28,224 nt of DNA from S139-23 sp047639315 (GTDB taxonomy: Bacteria > Planctomycetota > GCA-002687715 > DRQF01). The stretch lies in assembly GCA_047639315.1 (NCBI GenBank), contig JBLINQ010000056.1:1-28224 (forward strand), given 5' to 3'. The notes beneath the pieces are model-generated. The model ran no database searches. It saw nothing but the letters and a program-made list of their open reading frames with translations, and had not been told where the DNA came from. This document shows, piece after piece, positions 8,264-15,438 of this stretch (its first letter is position 1; each line of letters starts with the position of its first letter). Both the position numbers and the translations under genes were made by a program.

Positions 8264-8506
8264 ATGGACGCAGGAAAATACATCGATCGCCGTTTGCACC
8301 CCGTTCGCGTTGCAATTGGCCTCCTCAACCACGAACTCGAACTCGCTGGCGGCGAATCTGTCGTCACGATCGACAAGGACACACTTCGCAGCATCGTCGA
8401 GACTTCACAACTATTCGTGGAGGACTTCGACCGTAGCTTGGGAAAGCTCAAGGAGAAAAGCGCGAAGCACTTCATGAGTAATGCCGCCTCCACCAAGGTT
8501 GGCTAA
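8264..8506 (+). CDS. 80-aa conserved-looking small protein of unknown function in the dcw cluster
   Basis: I do not recognise this protein. The ATG at 8264 has a well-placed GGAAG (8251-8255). The frame continues upstream to 8147, but that part reads like untranslated sequence. The product is charged and probably all-helical: residues 1-33 contain DRRLHPVRVAIGLLNHELEL, and 40-70 contain a regular heptad-like helix (IVETSQLFVEDFDRSLGKLK). There is no signal peptide, membrane segment or cysteine, so it is likely cytoplasmic. It lies between murB and ftsQ on the same strand, so a role in division or wall synthesis is possible but unproven. Clean start, amino-acid composition and strand agreement make a real gene likely. 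Confidence 0.7.
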   Translation: MDAGKYIDRRLHPVRVAIGLLNHELELAGGESVVTIDKDTLRSIVETSQLFVEDFDRSLGKLKEKSAKHFMSNAASTKVG

Positions 8507-8713
8507 GACGACTGATTGCTTGCGCTGCGGGCCGCTGCGTTGAGAGTTCCGGATCGGTGTTTCTGCCGTCTTTCGTCACGAGTTTGAAGGGGATAACTCT
8601 TCCAAGCTAGTCGATTCTGACGACAATGAAATCTTCCGCCAAATTCTCAACGCTGCGACCCAGCTCTAATTGATCGCCCCGCTCGATAAACCTCACGTTG
8701 TCGGATCCCATCA

Positions 8714-8722
8714 TGTTATGAT
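8714..8722 (+). promoter_or_regulatory. Candidate extended -10 promoter for ftsQ
   Basis: TG-T-TATGAT forms an extended -10 element about 48 bases upstream of the ftsQ ATG. No good -35 is present at 16-18 bases. The same TATGAT hexamer occurs upstream of rplM and of the cytochrome gene in this window. Confidence 0.35.
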
Positions 8723-8769
8723 GCCGACCGAGTTCACACATCTTTGTAGTGAGCCAAAGAGGAAACGGC

Positions 8770-9675
8770 ATGTCTATCCAATCAACAAACGGAGATCGCT
8801 CCACTGCATTCATGAAAACAATGCAGCAAAGTTTGTTTGTTTTGGTCTTCCTGCCGGCCATGGTTCTCATCTGCAACTTCTTCTTCGACACCCAGGCTGG
8901 CGGTGAACGCTATCTCGTTGACCTATCTAAGTCAGTGCCAGACCTTCCTGAAGGGATGTTGGGGGCAGAGCAAATTCGGGCAGCACTCGCACGAATGGCT
9001 CTTGATGAGCAACCTGTCAACATCATGGATGACAAGCTCAATGATGTGGTTTGCCAGGTTTTCGAAAGTAGCCCCTATGTCGAGCGCGTCACTAAGCTTG
9101 AGCGCAAGTTCCCCGGCGGACTCAAGGTCGGGTTGGAGTTCAAGCAGCCACTGACCGCAGTCGAGGCGAACGGCCGCTTTGTGCTCGTGGATCAATATGG
9201 TGAACTTCTTCCTCTGCGAGTCGAGCGAGATCAAGTCGTTCGTCCTCTGATCACGATTCACCCCGGAGGAGATTCCTCAATTGATCCCGGCGAATTCACC
9301 GAAGACTGGTTTCTCTCCGCCCTCAAGGAGGGGGTCGCCGTGTTGAAGGATATTTCAGCACGCAACGATCATCCTTCACTCGATGACATCATCATCACGG
9401 CCATCGACATTTCGAACTTCGGTGGCCGAATCGACCCCAAAAAAGCCGAAATCTCACTGGCGATTGATCGCCAGTGGTTCGATTCAAAGACCAGCAAGCA
9501 GAAGGCTACAATGCTGACATGGGGCCGAAGTACTGAGCACCCTTTGAGCTTGGTGGAGCTTCCGGTGCAAAAGAAACTCGATCATCTCGAGTTGGTGATC
9601 CGGGCCCGTGCGAACGGGATCGCGGGGCTCCGCCACATCGATCTACGCTTCGAAAAGGTGTACTTCGTCGAGTAA
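8770..9675 (+). CDS. ftsQ: FtsQ-like cell division protein (divergent)
   Basis: This is a bitopic membrane protein: about 20 polar residues, one hydrophobic helix (21-39, SLFVLVFLPAMVLICNFFF), then a periplasmic domain of roughly 260 residues. The early periplasmic part resembles the POTRA/beta region of FtsQ/DivIB. It has SSPYVERVTKLERKFPGGLK, then LEFKQPLTAVEANGRFVLVD, matching the family pattern 'V.R.fP..l.I.v.ER.P.A...g..lvD..G'. The position after murB is the usual place for ftsQ. I chose ATG 8770 because AAAGAGGA (8756-8763) lies six bases upstream; a GTG at 8749 is in frame. FtsQ would link FtsK/FtsA to FtsBL in the divisome. Sequence similarity alone is modest; context raises confidence. 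No ftsA or ftsZ follows. Confidence 0.72.
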   Translation: MSIQSTNGDRSTAFMKTMQQSLFVLVFLPAMVLICNFFFDTQAGGERYLVDLSKSVPDLPEGMLGAEQIRAALARMALDEQPVNIMDDKLNDVVCQVFESSPYVERVTKLERKFPGGLKVGLEFKQPLTAVEANGRFVLVDQYGELLPLRVERDQVVRPLITIHPGGDSSIDPGEFTEDWFLSALKEGVAVLKDISARNDHPSLDDIIITAIDISNFGGRIDPKKAEISLAIDRQWFDSKTSKQKATMLTWGRSTEHPLSLVELPVQKKLDHLELVIRARANGIAGLRHIDLRFEKVYFVE

Positions 9676-9727
9676 TAGCTTTCCTTTTCGATTGTTTGCC
9701 ATTCCCGTTCGTGCTTAGAATCACCCC

Positions 9728-11989
9728 GTGAATACTCGAGAAGAAAAGTCCCAGTCGGCAGTCAACCCAGTAAATCGACGGATTACTTGGCTGATTCTTG
9801 GGTTTGCATTCTTGAGCTTAGCTGCCAGCGTCTTGCCCCTTCTGCCCGGCATCGGTCGGATTCTTCCTTTCGAGCTGCTGGAGCGAAGAGGCGCGTTGAC
9901 GCTCTATGCCGTCTTTATCGTCTGCTATATGGCGATGGTATTCCCCACCACATTGATAGCCTCGAAGAAGGATGCCACCAAAAAGGACCTGAATCGTCAG
10001 TTAATTGGCTGGTGGTGGGTTGGTTCTTTCATGCTCGGATTTTCGGGTGTGCCCCTCTTTGTCTTGGCCTACATCGCCGGGGTCAGCCTGAAGGGTGTCT
10101 TTGCGGTCTTGCTTTGGGCTGGGGCATTTCATGGCTTAGCGACTTTGTGGCCCAGGTTGTTTGGCTTTCGTTCCCGACCGATTCTCGTCGTCGCGAACTT
10201 CTTGCTCCTTGTGGTCTGGCCTACGCTCAGTCGCTTTGGCGAACTCTTTGGAGCTGAGCCAAAGTCGTCCACCCCCATGTCGTTGATCGTTGGCATCACC
10301 CGTGATTTTGACGAACCTGATCTGATTCGCCCCGGCATCTTGATGGTCTTGATCTACGCAGCTCTTTGGGTCCTGTGTTTTGCCAAGAGCAAGAGTGGGG
10401 GACTGAAGGTGATGATCCTGGCGGCATCTGCCATGGCCCTCGCCTTTACCAGCACAGGTAATCCTCCCGGCCCGCTCGATCGCGCTTTCGTGTCGGCGCA
10501 GTCCGTGCCTGTTCTATCTTTGACGCAAGGGCATCATGTCTCTGGCCGGGCGTTTCCACTGCGTCTGAGTGGAAAGCCAGGACAAGAGATAGTTGTCGAT
10601 ATCAGTGGCCGAGATGAAATTAGGTGGATGTGTCCATCAACAGGCATTCGATCGGCCTGGGTGTTTCCGTCGCTCCAGCCCGGCGACGACCGAATTCAGA
10701 TCAAATCGAACGATGGCGCCAAGATTGCTGAAATTCAGTTACAGCCATTGTCGCTTCAGAAGAGTCTGGTGCTCTTCCTTGGCTGCCCAAGTCAGTCGAA
10801 TACCAACTCTTGGGTGGCGATTGCCCATGAGGGGCTCATGCCCCTTGAAGATGACTTGGGCTACGACCCTTTCGGCGCGATCGTTTGTCCCTCTCACTTC
10901 TATCTGGGACTGGGGGCTCCGCAGAGGAAAGCGGTGGATGTGTGGACGCATGGCGGCGGGACTTTGGTCTTGCTCGATGCTCAAGACGACAGCGCGGAAA
11001 GCGTTGGATTAGGTCAGCTTGTTCGGACGAAAGGTAAGGATTTGCCGCCGGAGTTCCGGCCAGACGATAGAGCCCGGCACGCAGAAGAAGCCAACCTTTA
11101 CTCTGATTTCTTGCTCCCTGATTGGGGGCAAGTGGACTTGAGTGGCCTGCTCCTCTTTCTTGGCATCTATCACGCTGTCTTCTATGTCATTTTCCTTTTG
11201 CCACTCGTCTTAGACTCGAAGAAGTCGTTGGGGGTCTACTTGTGTTCCGTGGGATTTGTCCTGACGCTCTGTGTCGGTGGAGCCTACTACACCCTGAAGC
11301 AGACCTTTCTGACCGAAAATCAAATCCTGCAACAGAACATTTGCACTTGGCGCCTGCCCACGAAGAAGGGCGCCAGCGTCCAGCTCCATCAAGAAAGTTG
11401 CTTCGCTTCTTTCAATGGCCAGCCTGAAACGTTGACGTTCCAAATGAGCGACTCCCCCCGTCTTGTCCATGCGACTGGGGCTCCCGTTGGAGTCAAGATG
11501 ACTTTGTCGCCTGATGGCCAGGAACTCGAGCTGAGGGAACTTCATCTGGATCGCTTTGCCGGGAAACAAGTCTTGAAGCTGGCACGAGCTGCCGATTCGC
11601 CATTTGTGGTCGAATCTGTCGGGCGCGCCGTCAAATTGCGGCCTCAAAGCGGGGCAAAAGACGATTTCGGCCTTCTCACTGCAAGAATGAGAGCGGCTTT
11701 CTATCGCCATGAAGGGCGGCTCTACCCGGCCCAAATGCGTGGCAACGTCATTGAGGTTGATCCTAAGTCTGATTCTCTCATCTGGCAGGGCGTGATTCCC
11801 CAAGATCTAAGAGACGCCAATATCGTCCCATTCTTACGTTACAGCCTCGGCCGTCACGCTGGCCGAAAGGAAAACGTTCTGGTGATTCTGCTCGAAGGGG
11901 CCAAAGGGCTTCATGATGGCGACAAATATTTGGCTAGGCGAGACATCCTTCAGGTCATCTTGATTGGGATCGACCTCCCCTCGAGGTAG
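9728..11989 (+). CDS. 753-aa multi-pass membrane protein with a GATase1-like domain
   Basis: I do not recognise a named family. Nine hydrophobic segments are visible: about 19-40, 55-77, 94-116, 119-140, 151-168, 203-220, 226-242, 470-495 and 501-523. Between the seventh and eighth lies a soluble region of about 225 residues. Its second half (345-420) reads like a class I glutamine-amidotransferase-like fold: SLVLFLGCPS, YDPFGAIVCPSHFYLGLG and THGGGTLVLLDA. No Cys-His-Glu triad can be assigned. A second soluble domain of about 230 residues ends the protein. This layout recalls membrane proteins that sit near BatA/VWA and MoxR gene sets, but no such genes are here. The start is GTG 9728 with no clear ribosome binding site. 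It follows ftsQ by 52 bases and may share its transcript. Confidence 0.8.
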   Translation: MNTREEKSQSAVNPVNRRITWLILGFAFLSLAASVLPLLPGIGRILPFELLERRGALTLYAVFIVCYMAMVFPTTLIASKKDATKKDLNRQLIGWWWVGSFMLGFSGVPLFVLAYIAGVSLKGVFAVLLWAGAFHGLATLWPRLFGFRSRPILVVANFLLLVVWPTLSRFGELFGAEPKSSTPMSLIVGITRDFDEPDLIRPGILMVLIYAALWVLCFAKSKSGGLKVMILAASAMALAFTSTGNPPGPLDRAFVSAQSVPVLSLTQGHHVSGRAFPLRLSGKPGQEIVVDISGRDEIRWMCPSTGIRSAWVFPSLQPGDDRIQIKSNDGAKIAEIQLQPLSLQKSLVLFLGCPSQSNTNSWVAIAHEGLMPLEDDLGYDPFGAIVCPSHFYLGLGAPQRKAVDVWTHGGGTLVLLDAQDDSAESVGLGQLVRTKGKDLPPEFRPDDRARHAEEANLYSDFLLPDWGQVDLSGLLLFLGIYHAVFYVIFLLPLVLDSKKSLGVYLCSVGFVLTLCVGGAYYTLKQTFLTENQILQQNICTWRLPTKKGASVQLHQESCFASFNGQPETLTFQMSDSPRLVHATGAPVGVKMTLSPDGQELELRELHLDRFAGKQVLKLARAADSPFVVESVGRAVKLRPQSGAKDDFGLLTARMRAAFYRHEGRLYPAQMRGNVIEVDPKSDSLIWQGVIPQDLRDANIVPFLRYSLGRHAGRKENVLVILLEGAKGLHDGDKYLARRDILQVILIGIDLPSR

Positions 11990-12122
11990 CATAAGTCCCT
12001 TGCCTAAATAGGTTTGTGGCGGCCATTCTCGGCCTGCCCGTTAGCAGCTGGATTCTCAGCCGTGGAATTGGGCCAGGTTTCGTCTTTGTTTCGCCATGAA
12101 ATTCAATTTGCCATCTCTGCCA

Positions 12123-12150
12123 TTGAAGCACAGGGCGACCCTGCTATGAT
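12123..12150 (+). promoter_or_regulatory. Promoter of rplM-rpsI
   Basis: TTGAAG (12123-12128) and TATGAT (12145-12150) are 16 bases apart, and a TG at 12142-12143 makes it an extended -10. Transcription would start near 12157, giving a leader of about 60 bases before the rplM ATG. This is the best sigma-70-type promoter in the window. Confidence 0.7.
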
Positions 12151-12217
12151 CCCCGTCCCATCCAGGGCGAAGGTACGTTCTGGGGTGGCGAACGGCATAT
12201 TCCAGGAAAGACCTGCG

Positions 12218-12646
12218 ATGAAGACCTTTATGGCAAAAGAGCATGAGCTCGAGCGCGAGTGGCACATTGTTGACGCATCAACAATGTCTCTCGGACGTCT
12301 TGCAGCAAATATTGCTCAGGTACTCATGGGCAAGCACAAGCCCACTTATACACCGATGACTGACACCGGTGATTTCGTTGTCGTGATCAACGCTTCGAAC
12401 ACTGTGTTGACCGGCAAGAAGGCTCAACACAAAGTCTATCGTCACCATACACAATGGGTCGGTGGTCTGAAGGAAGTCCCTTACAGCACGATGCTCGAAA
12501 GGCATCCTGAAAGGGTCATTCAACTGGCTGTTCGCCGGATGTTGCCTAAGTCAATCATGGGCAAGAAAATGCTGACAAAACTGAAGGTTTATGGCGGGAA
12601 TGAGCATCCTCATGATGCTCAACAACCAAAGCCACTGACTTTCTAA
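12218..12646 (+). CDS. rplM: 50S ribosomal protein L13
   Basis: This 142-aa protein has the same length as E. coli L13 and the family landmarks: MKTF at the start, EWHIVDA, TMSLGRLAANIA, GKHKPTYTP, DTGDFVVVINA, TGKKAQHKVYRHHTQ, RMLPKS and LKVYGGNEHPHDAQQP near the end. L13 binds 23S rRNA early in 50S assembly. ATG 12218 is chosen because AGGAAAG (12204-12210) lies seven bases upstream and MKTF matches the family N-terminus. The frame is open further upstream to 12014, but the promoter at 12123-12150 lies inside that stretch, so it is untranslated leader. It is followed after 25 bases by rpsI, the usual partner. Confidence 0.98.
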   Translation: MKTFMAKEHELEREWHIVDASTMSLGRLAANIAQVLMGKHKPTYTPMTDTGDFVVVINASNTVLTGKKAQHKVYRHHTQWVGGLKEVPYSTMLERHPERVIQLAVRRMLPKSIMGKKMLTKLKVYGGNEHPHDAQQPKPLTF

Positions 12647-12671
12647 CGGTCTATCAAGAGGAGATTCGATC

Positions 12672-13070
12672 ATGGCGGTCGACACCACATTTGACTGGGG
12701 CCTTGGACGACGTAAGTCATCTGTAGCTCGAGTTCGTATTAAGCCCGGAACCGGGACTTTTCAGATCAACAAAAAAGATCTGTTGGAGTACTTCCCGCGT
12801 CCCGATCACCAACGCGAATGCCGCGGACCACTCGTCGACACAGAGTTGATGGGCAAGTTCGACATTTACGTCAACGTCAACGGTGGCGGCATCAGTGGTC
12901 AAGCGGGAGCTGTCCGTCTCGGACTGGCTCGTGCCTTGGTCAAGGTTGACGGAGAGATGCTGGCCGACCTGAAGGCCGGCGGACACGTGACTCGTGATCC
13001 TCGCATGAAGGAACGGAAGAAGTACGGTTTGCGTGGTGCACGCCGAGCATTCCAGTTCTCGAAGCGCTAG
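12672..13070 (+). CDS. rpsI: 30S ribosomal protein S9
   Basis: At 132 aa it has normal length for S9. Landmarks are GLGRRKSSVARVRIKPGTG near the start, VNVNGGGISGQAGAVRLGLA in the middle, and the basic C-terminal extension DPRMKERKKYGLRGAR ending in FQFSKR. The last Lys-Arg contacts tRNA in the ribosomal P site. AGAGGAGA (12657-12664) precedes ATG 12672. The gene is co-transcribed with rplM and ends just before a strong terminator. Confidence 0.98.
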   Translation: MAVDTTFDWGLGRRKSSVARVRIKPGTGTFQINKKDLLEYFPRPDHQRECRGPLVDTELMGKFDIYVNVNGGGISGQAGAVRLGLARALVKVDGEMLADLKAGGHVTRDPRMKERKKYGLRGARRAFQFSKR

Positions 13071-13100
13071 GCCGACGACTCTACCGACGAATTCAAGAAG

Positions 13101-13132
13101 GGCACTCCATCATCGATGGAGTGCTCTTTTTT
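13101..13132 (+). terminator. Rho-independent terminator of the rplM-rpsI operon
   Basis: A perfect 10-bp stem, GCACTCCATC / GATGGAGTGC (13102-13111 and 13115-13124), with a three-base loop is followed by TC and six T residues (13127-13132). It acts on the + strand; the opposite strand lacks a T tract. Confidence 0.95.
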
Positions 13133-13184
13133 CATTGGCGCCAGTATTCGTTTGGTGCCAATTCTGGCTCCCGGCCCCGCAGGA

Positions 13185-15200
13185 CTACTCTAAGTCTGCC
13201 GCTTGCCGATTGAATTCTGCCCCATCGATCACCTTGCATCCCGCCCTTTGAGCCAGCATGAAACTTTCGACATAGGCTCGTTCACAGACGACTTTTTGAG
13301 GGCGGAAGTATTGGATGAGAAAAGCCGTGGTCTCGGCTGATTTTCCTGCAGACGGCAAGATGATGGTCTGAACCTCTCGTCTGCGGATCTTGCAAAACTC
13401 AATCACTGCATCATGAGGCATGATCCCAAAGTGGATGAAGGCCTCGCCCTGCCATCGACCATGGGCGATCTTCCATTGGTTCTCCGCGCCGACGAATTCA
13501 AACGAAATCCCTAAGCCCAAGTTTTCGGATACTTCTATCGCGTTAGATTCGTCGGCGTGAAAACGGATCAGGTCGTTTCCTTTCACGCTCCCAATCGCAA
13601 ATTGAACCGGGCGTTGAATCAGGACCAGTCGTGGTGTGGAGTTTGCGGCCCAGGAACCCACCAAGAGCATCGAAACTGCAATCCAAGCAAGGATCTGGCA
13701 CCTGATCAGCGATTGAGGTCTTATCGTGAGGGCCCATAGAATGAGCACGATGAAGGCACCGATGGCCCAGGATTGGGGCGGCCCGACTTCCCAGAAACCG
13801 AATCCACATTCGGCTGCACCGCGCATGGATTGGTCCAAGAGTTGACACAGAACTTCGAAGACGACTGTTGGCAGTGGAATGAATATATCGACGAGGCCCA
13901 ACGCCAAAATCGTTCCAATCAGGGGTAGGAATGCGAGACTTGTGAGTAGTGCAATTGGTGCCACCGTTCCGAAGTGAACGAGGGTCAGGGGTGCTGTCGC
14001 GACGATCGCAGCCGACGTCAACAATAAGGAGCGTATGAGCTCTCGCCATGCACCGATCTTCTTCTTGCGCAGAAGGAATGTTCGAAGTGGCGATTTGTCT
14101 GACTCAGACTTTTGTCTTGGGCCAAGCCACAGGAGACCAGTCACAGCTGCAAATGAGAGTTGGAAAGAGAGGCTCCGTGCCAAGGTTGGGTCGCGGAGTA
14201 CTTCGAGAGATGCGACGACCAAGAGAGACCAAGTGGCGTTGATTGGGCGACACGTTAGTCGGGCCAAAGAGTAGAGAGTTAGGCAACCCAGCGCCCGTGT
14301 CATGGGAGGTTGCAAGCCAGTTAGGATCGCGAAACAGGTGGCTGCCATCATGGTCATGAGAGTTAACCAAGGATCTGGAACTCTGAGGCGGCGCAAGGCA
14401 AACCCGAACATGCCACAGACGAGCACGAGGTGAAGGCCACTCACGGCAAACAAATGCGAGACCCCGGCTTTTCGAATGATTGATTTCTCATCGCTGCGGA
14501 GTTCGTTTCGACCCAAGACCAGGGCATCGAGCACGCGGCGAGGAAAGCCACGGATGCGGCCAAAGTGACCTTGTCGTAGTTGGCGGCGCCAGTTTGGGCC
14601 CAAATTCCACGGTCGTGCCAATTTGTTTTCGAACCGGTGTGCCAAGCGAGCCTTCATTCGCCAGCGATTTCCTTGGCGCCTGAGCCATCCGAAAAGTCGT
14701 ACCTGATCTCCGATTTCGAGTTCGCCATCACCTCCGATGATAGCGGTGACGTTACCGTCGAGACAGCGGCCTTTCTCGTCTGAAGCGTCGGCGATGATCC
14801 ATTGGCGTAAAGGCGGTTGCTCGAAATCTCCGGCCATGGAGAAAGAGATGATGCGCGTGGATTGCACTCGACCTTCCAGGGTGATGAATGCACCATCAAA
14901 AGCCGGCAACTCCAAAGTCGGAGGCCGCCAGCCATGGAACCCACCCAAGATGATAGCCAATAGGCCAACCAGCGCAGATCGCTGCAAGCGTGGAAGAAAG
15001 TGCCTCAACAGCACATCAAGAACAAAGGCACTGAGCGATGCCACAAGAATCGTTGTTTGCAGTTCGCAACGACTCCAAGAAGCCACAGCAACACCCGCCA
15101 AGAAGAACGGGAGAAACGAAGATAGGAACCTGAAAACCATGCTGAAACACCAGCCCCATTTCTTCACGGAGTGACCTGCCTCCTTCGAAGACGCCGACAT
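13185..15200 (-). CDS. comEC: ComEC/Rec2-family DNA uptake channel with degenerate C-terminal domain
   Basis: ComEC forms the inner-membrane channel that passes single-stranded DNA during transformation. N-terminal membrane helices (about 22-88) lead to an OB-like DUF4131 region (about 100-190). The competence domain carries the family signature HLFAVSGLHL (249-258), then LTGLQPPMTRALGCLTL, DPTLARSLSFQLSFAAV and several helices to about 535. The tail of about 130 residues keeps the outline of the metallo-beta-lactamase (MBL) domain (ILPSAGKSAETTAFLIQYFR, then CKVID). It lacks the HxHxDH signature, and PSAGKS replaces the usual HHGS, so metal binding looks lost. The length, 671 aa, is short for a three-domain ComEC. 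The start is ATG 15200; ATG 15140 is an alternative, and neither has a clear ribosome binding site. It is divergent from the kinase gene. Confidence 0.88.
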   Translation of the reverse strand: MSASSKEAGHSVKKWGWCFSMVFRFLSSFLPFFLAGVAVASWSRCELQTTILVASLSAFVLDVLLRHFLPRLQRSALVGLLAIILGGFHGWRPPTLELPAFDGAFITLEGRVQSTRIISFSMAGDFEQPPLRQWIIADASDEKGRCLDGNVTAIIGGDGELEIGDQVRLFGWLRRQGNRWRMKARLAHRFENKLARPWNLGPNWRRQLRQGHFGRIRGFPRRVLDALVLGRNELRSDEKSIIRKAGVSHLFAVSGLHLVLVCGMFGFALRRLRVPDPWLTLMTMMAATCFAILTGLQPPMTRALGCLTLYSLARLTCRPINATWSLLVVASLEVLRDPTLARSLSFQLSFAAVTGLLWLGPRQKSESDKSPLRTFLLRKKKIGAWRELIRSLLLTSAAIVATAPLTLVHFGTVAPIALLTSLAFLPLIGTILALGLVDIFIPLPTVVFEVLCQLLDQSMRGAAECGFGFWEVGPPQSWAIGAFIVLILWALTIRPQSLIRCQILAWIAVSMLLVGSWAANSTPRLVLIQRPVQFAIGSVKGNDLIRFHADESNAIEVSENLGLGISFEFVGAENQWKIAHGRWQGEAFIHFGIMPHDAVIEFCKIRRREVQTIILPSAGKSAETTAFLIQYFRPQKVVCERAYVESFMLAQRAGCKVIDGAEFNRQAADLE

Positions 15201-15438
15201 TGAGGCTGATGGACTTGCGATTTTCGATCATTGAAATGTCTCATCTCGAAAGTCTGTTGGCGAGTGAGGCATCGCTTCAGAGGAACTTTCCTCAGGCTCG
15301 GGGGTTCCCAATAGGACTCAACTGGCCCGAACAGCACGATTCGGTAAACGACTCAAAAAAGCCGACTATCCCGTGTTTCTTGCGCAATGCGGCGGCTTTG
15401 ATTCTAATGTTCACCAATCTGCAAGAATTGAGAGTGCC

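Noticed and set aside
8607..8891. Minus-strand ORF of 94 codons between the 80-aa gene and ftsQ
   Set aside because: The part at 8607-8712 reads somewhat like protein, but the ORF overlaps the ftsQ signals and N-terminus, has no known family or ribosome binding site and opposes a co-directional cluster. It is likely a chance ORF.
12014..12217. 68-residue extension in frame with rplM
   Set aside because: It contains the rplM promoter, and ATG 12218 with AGGAAAG gives an exact L13 N-terminus and length.
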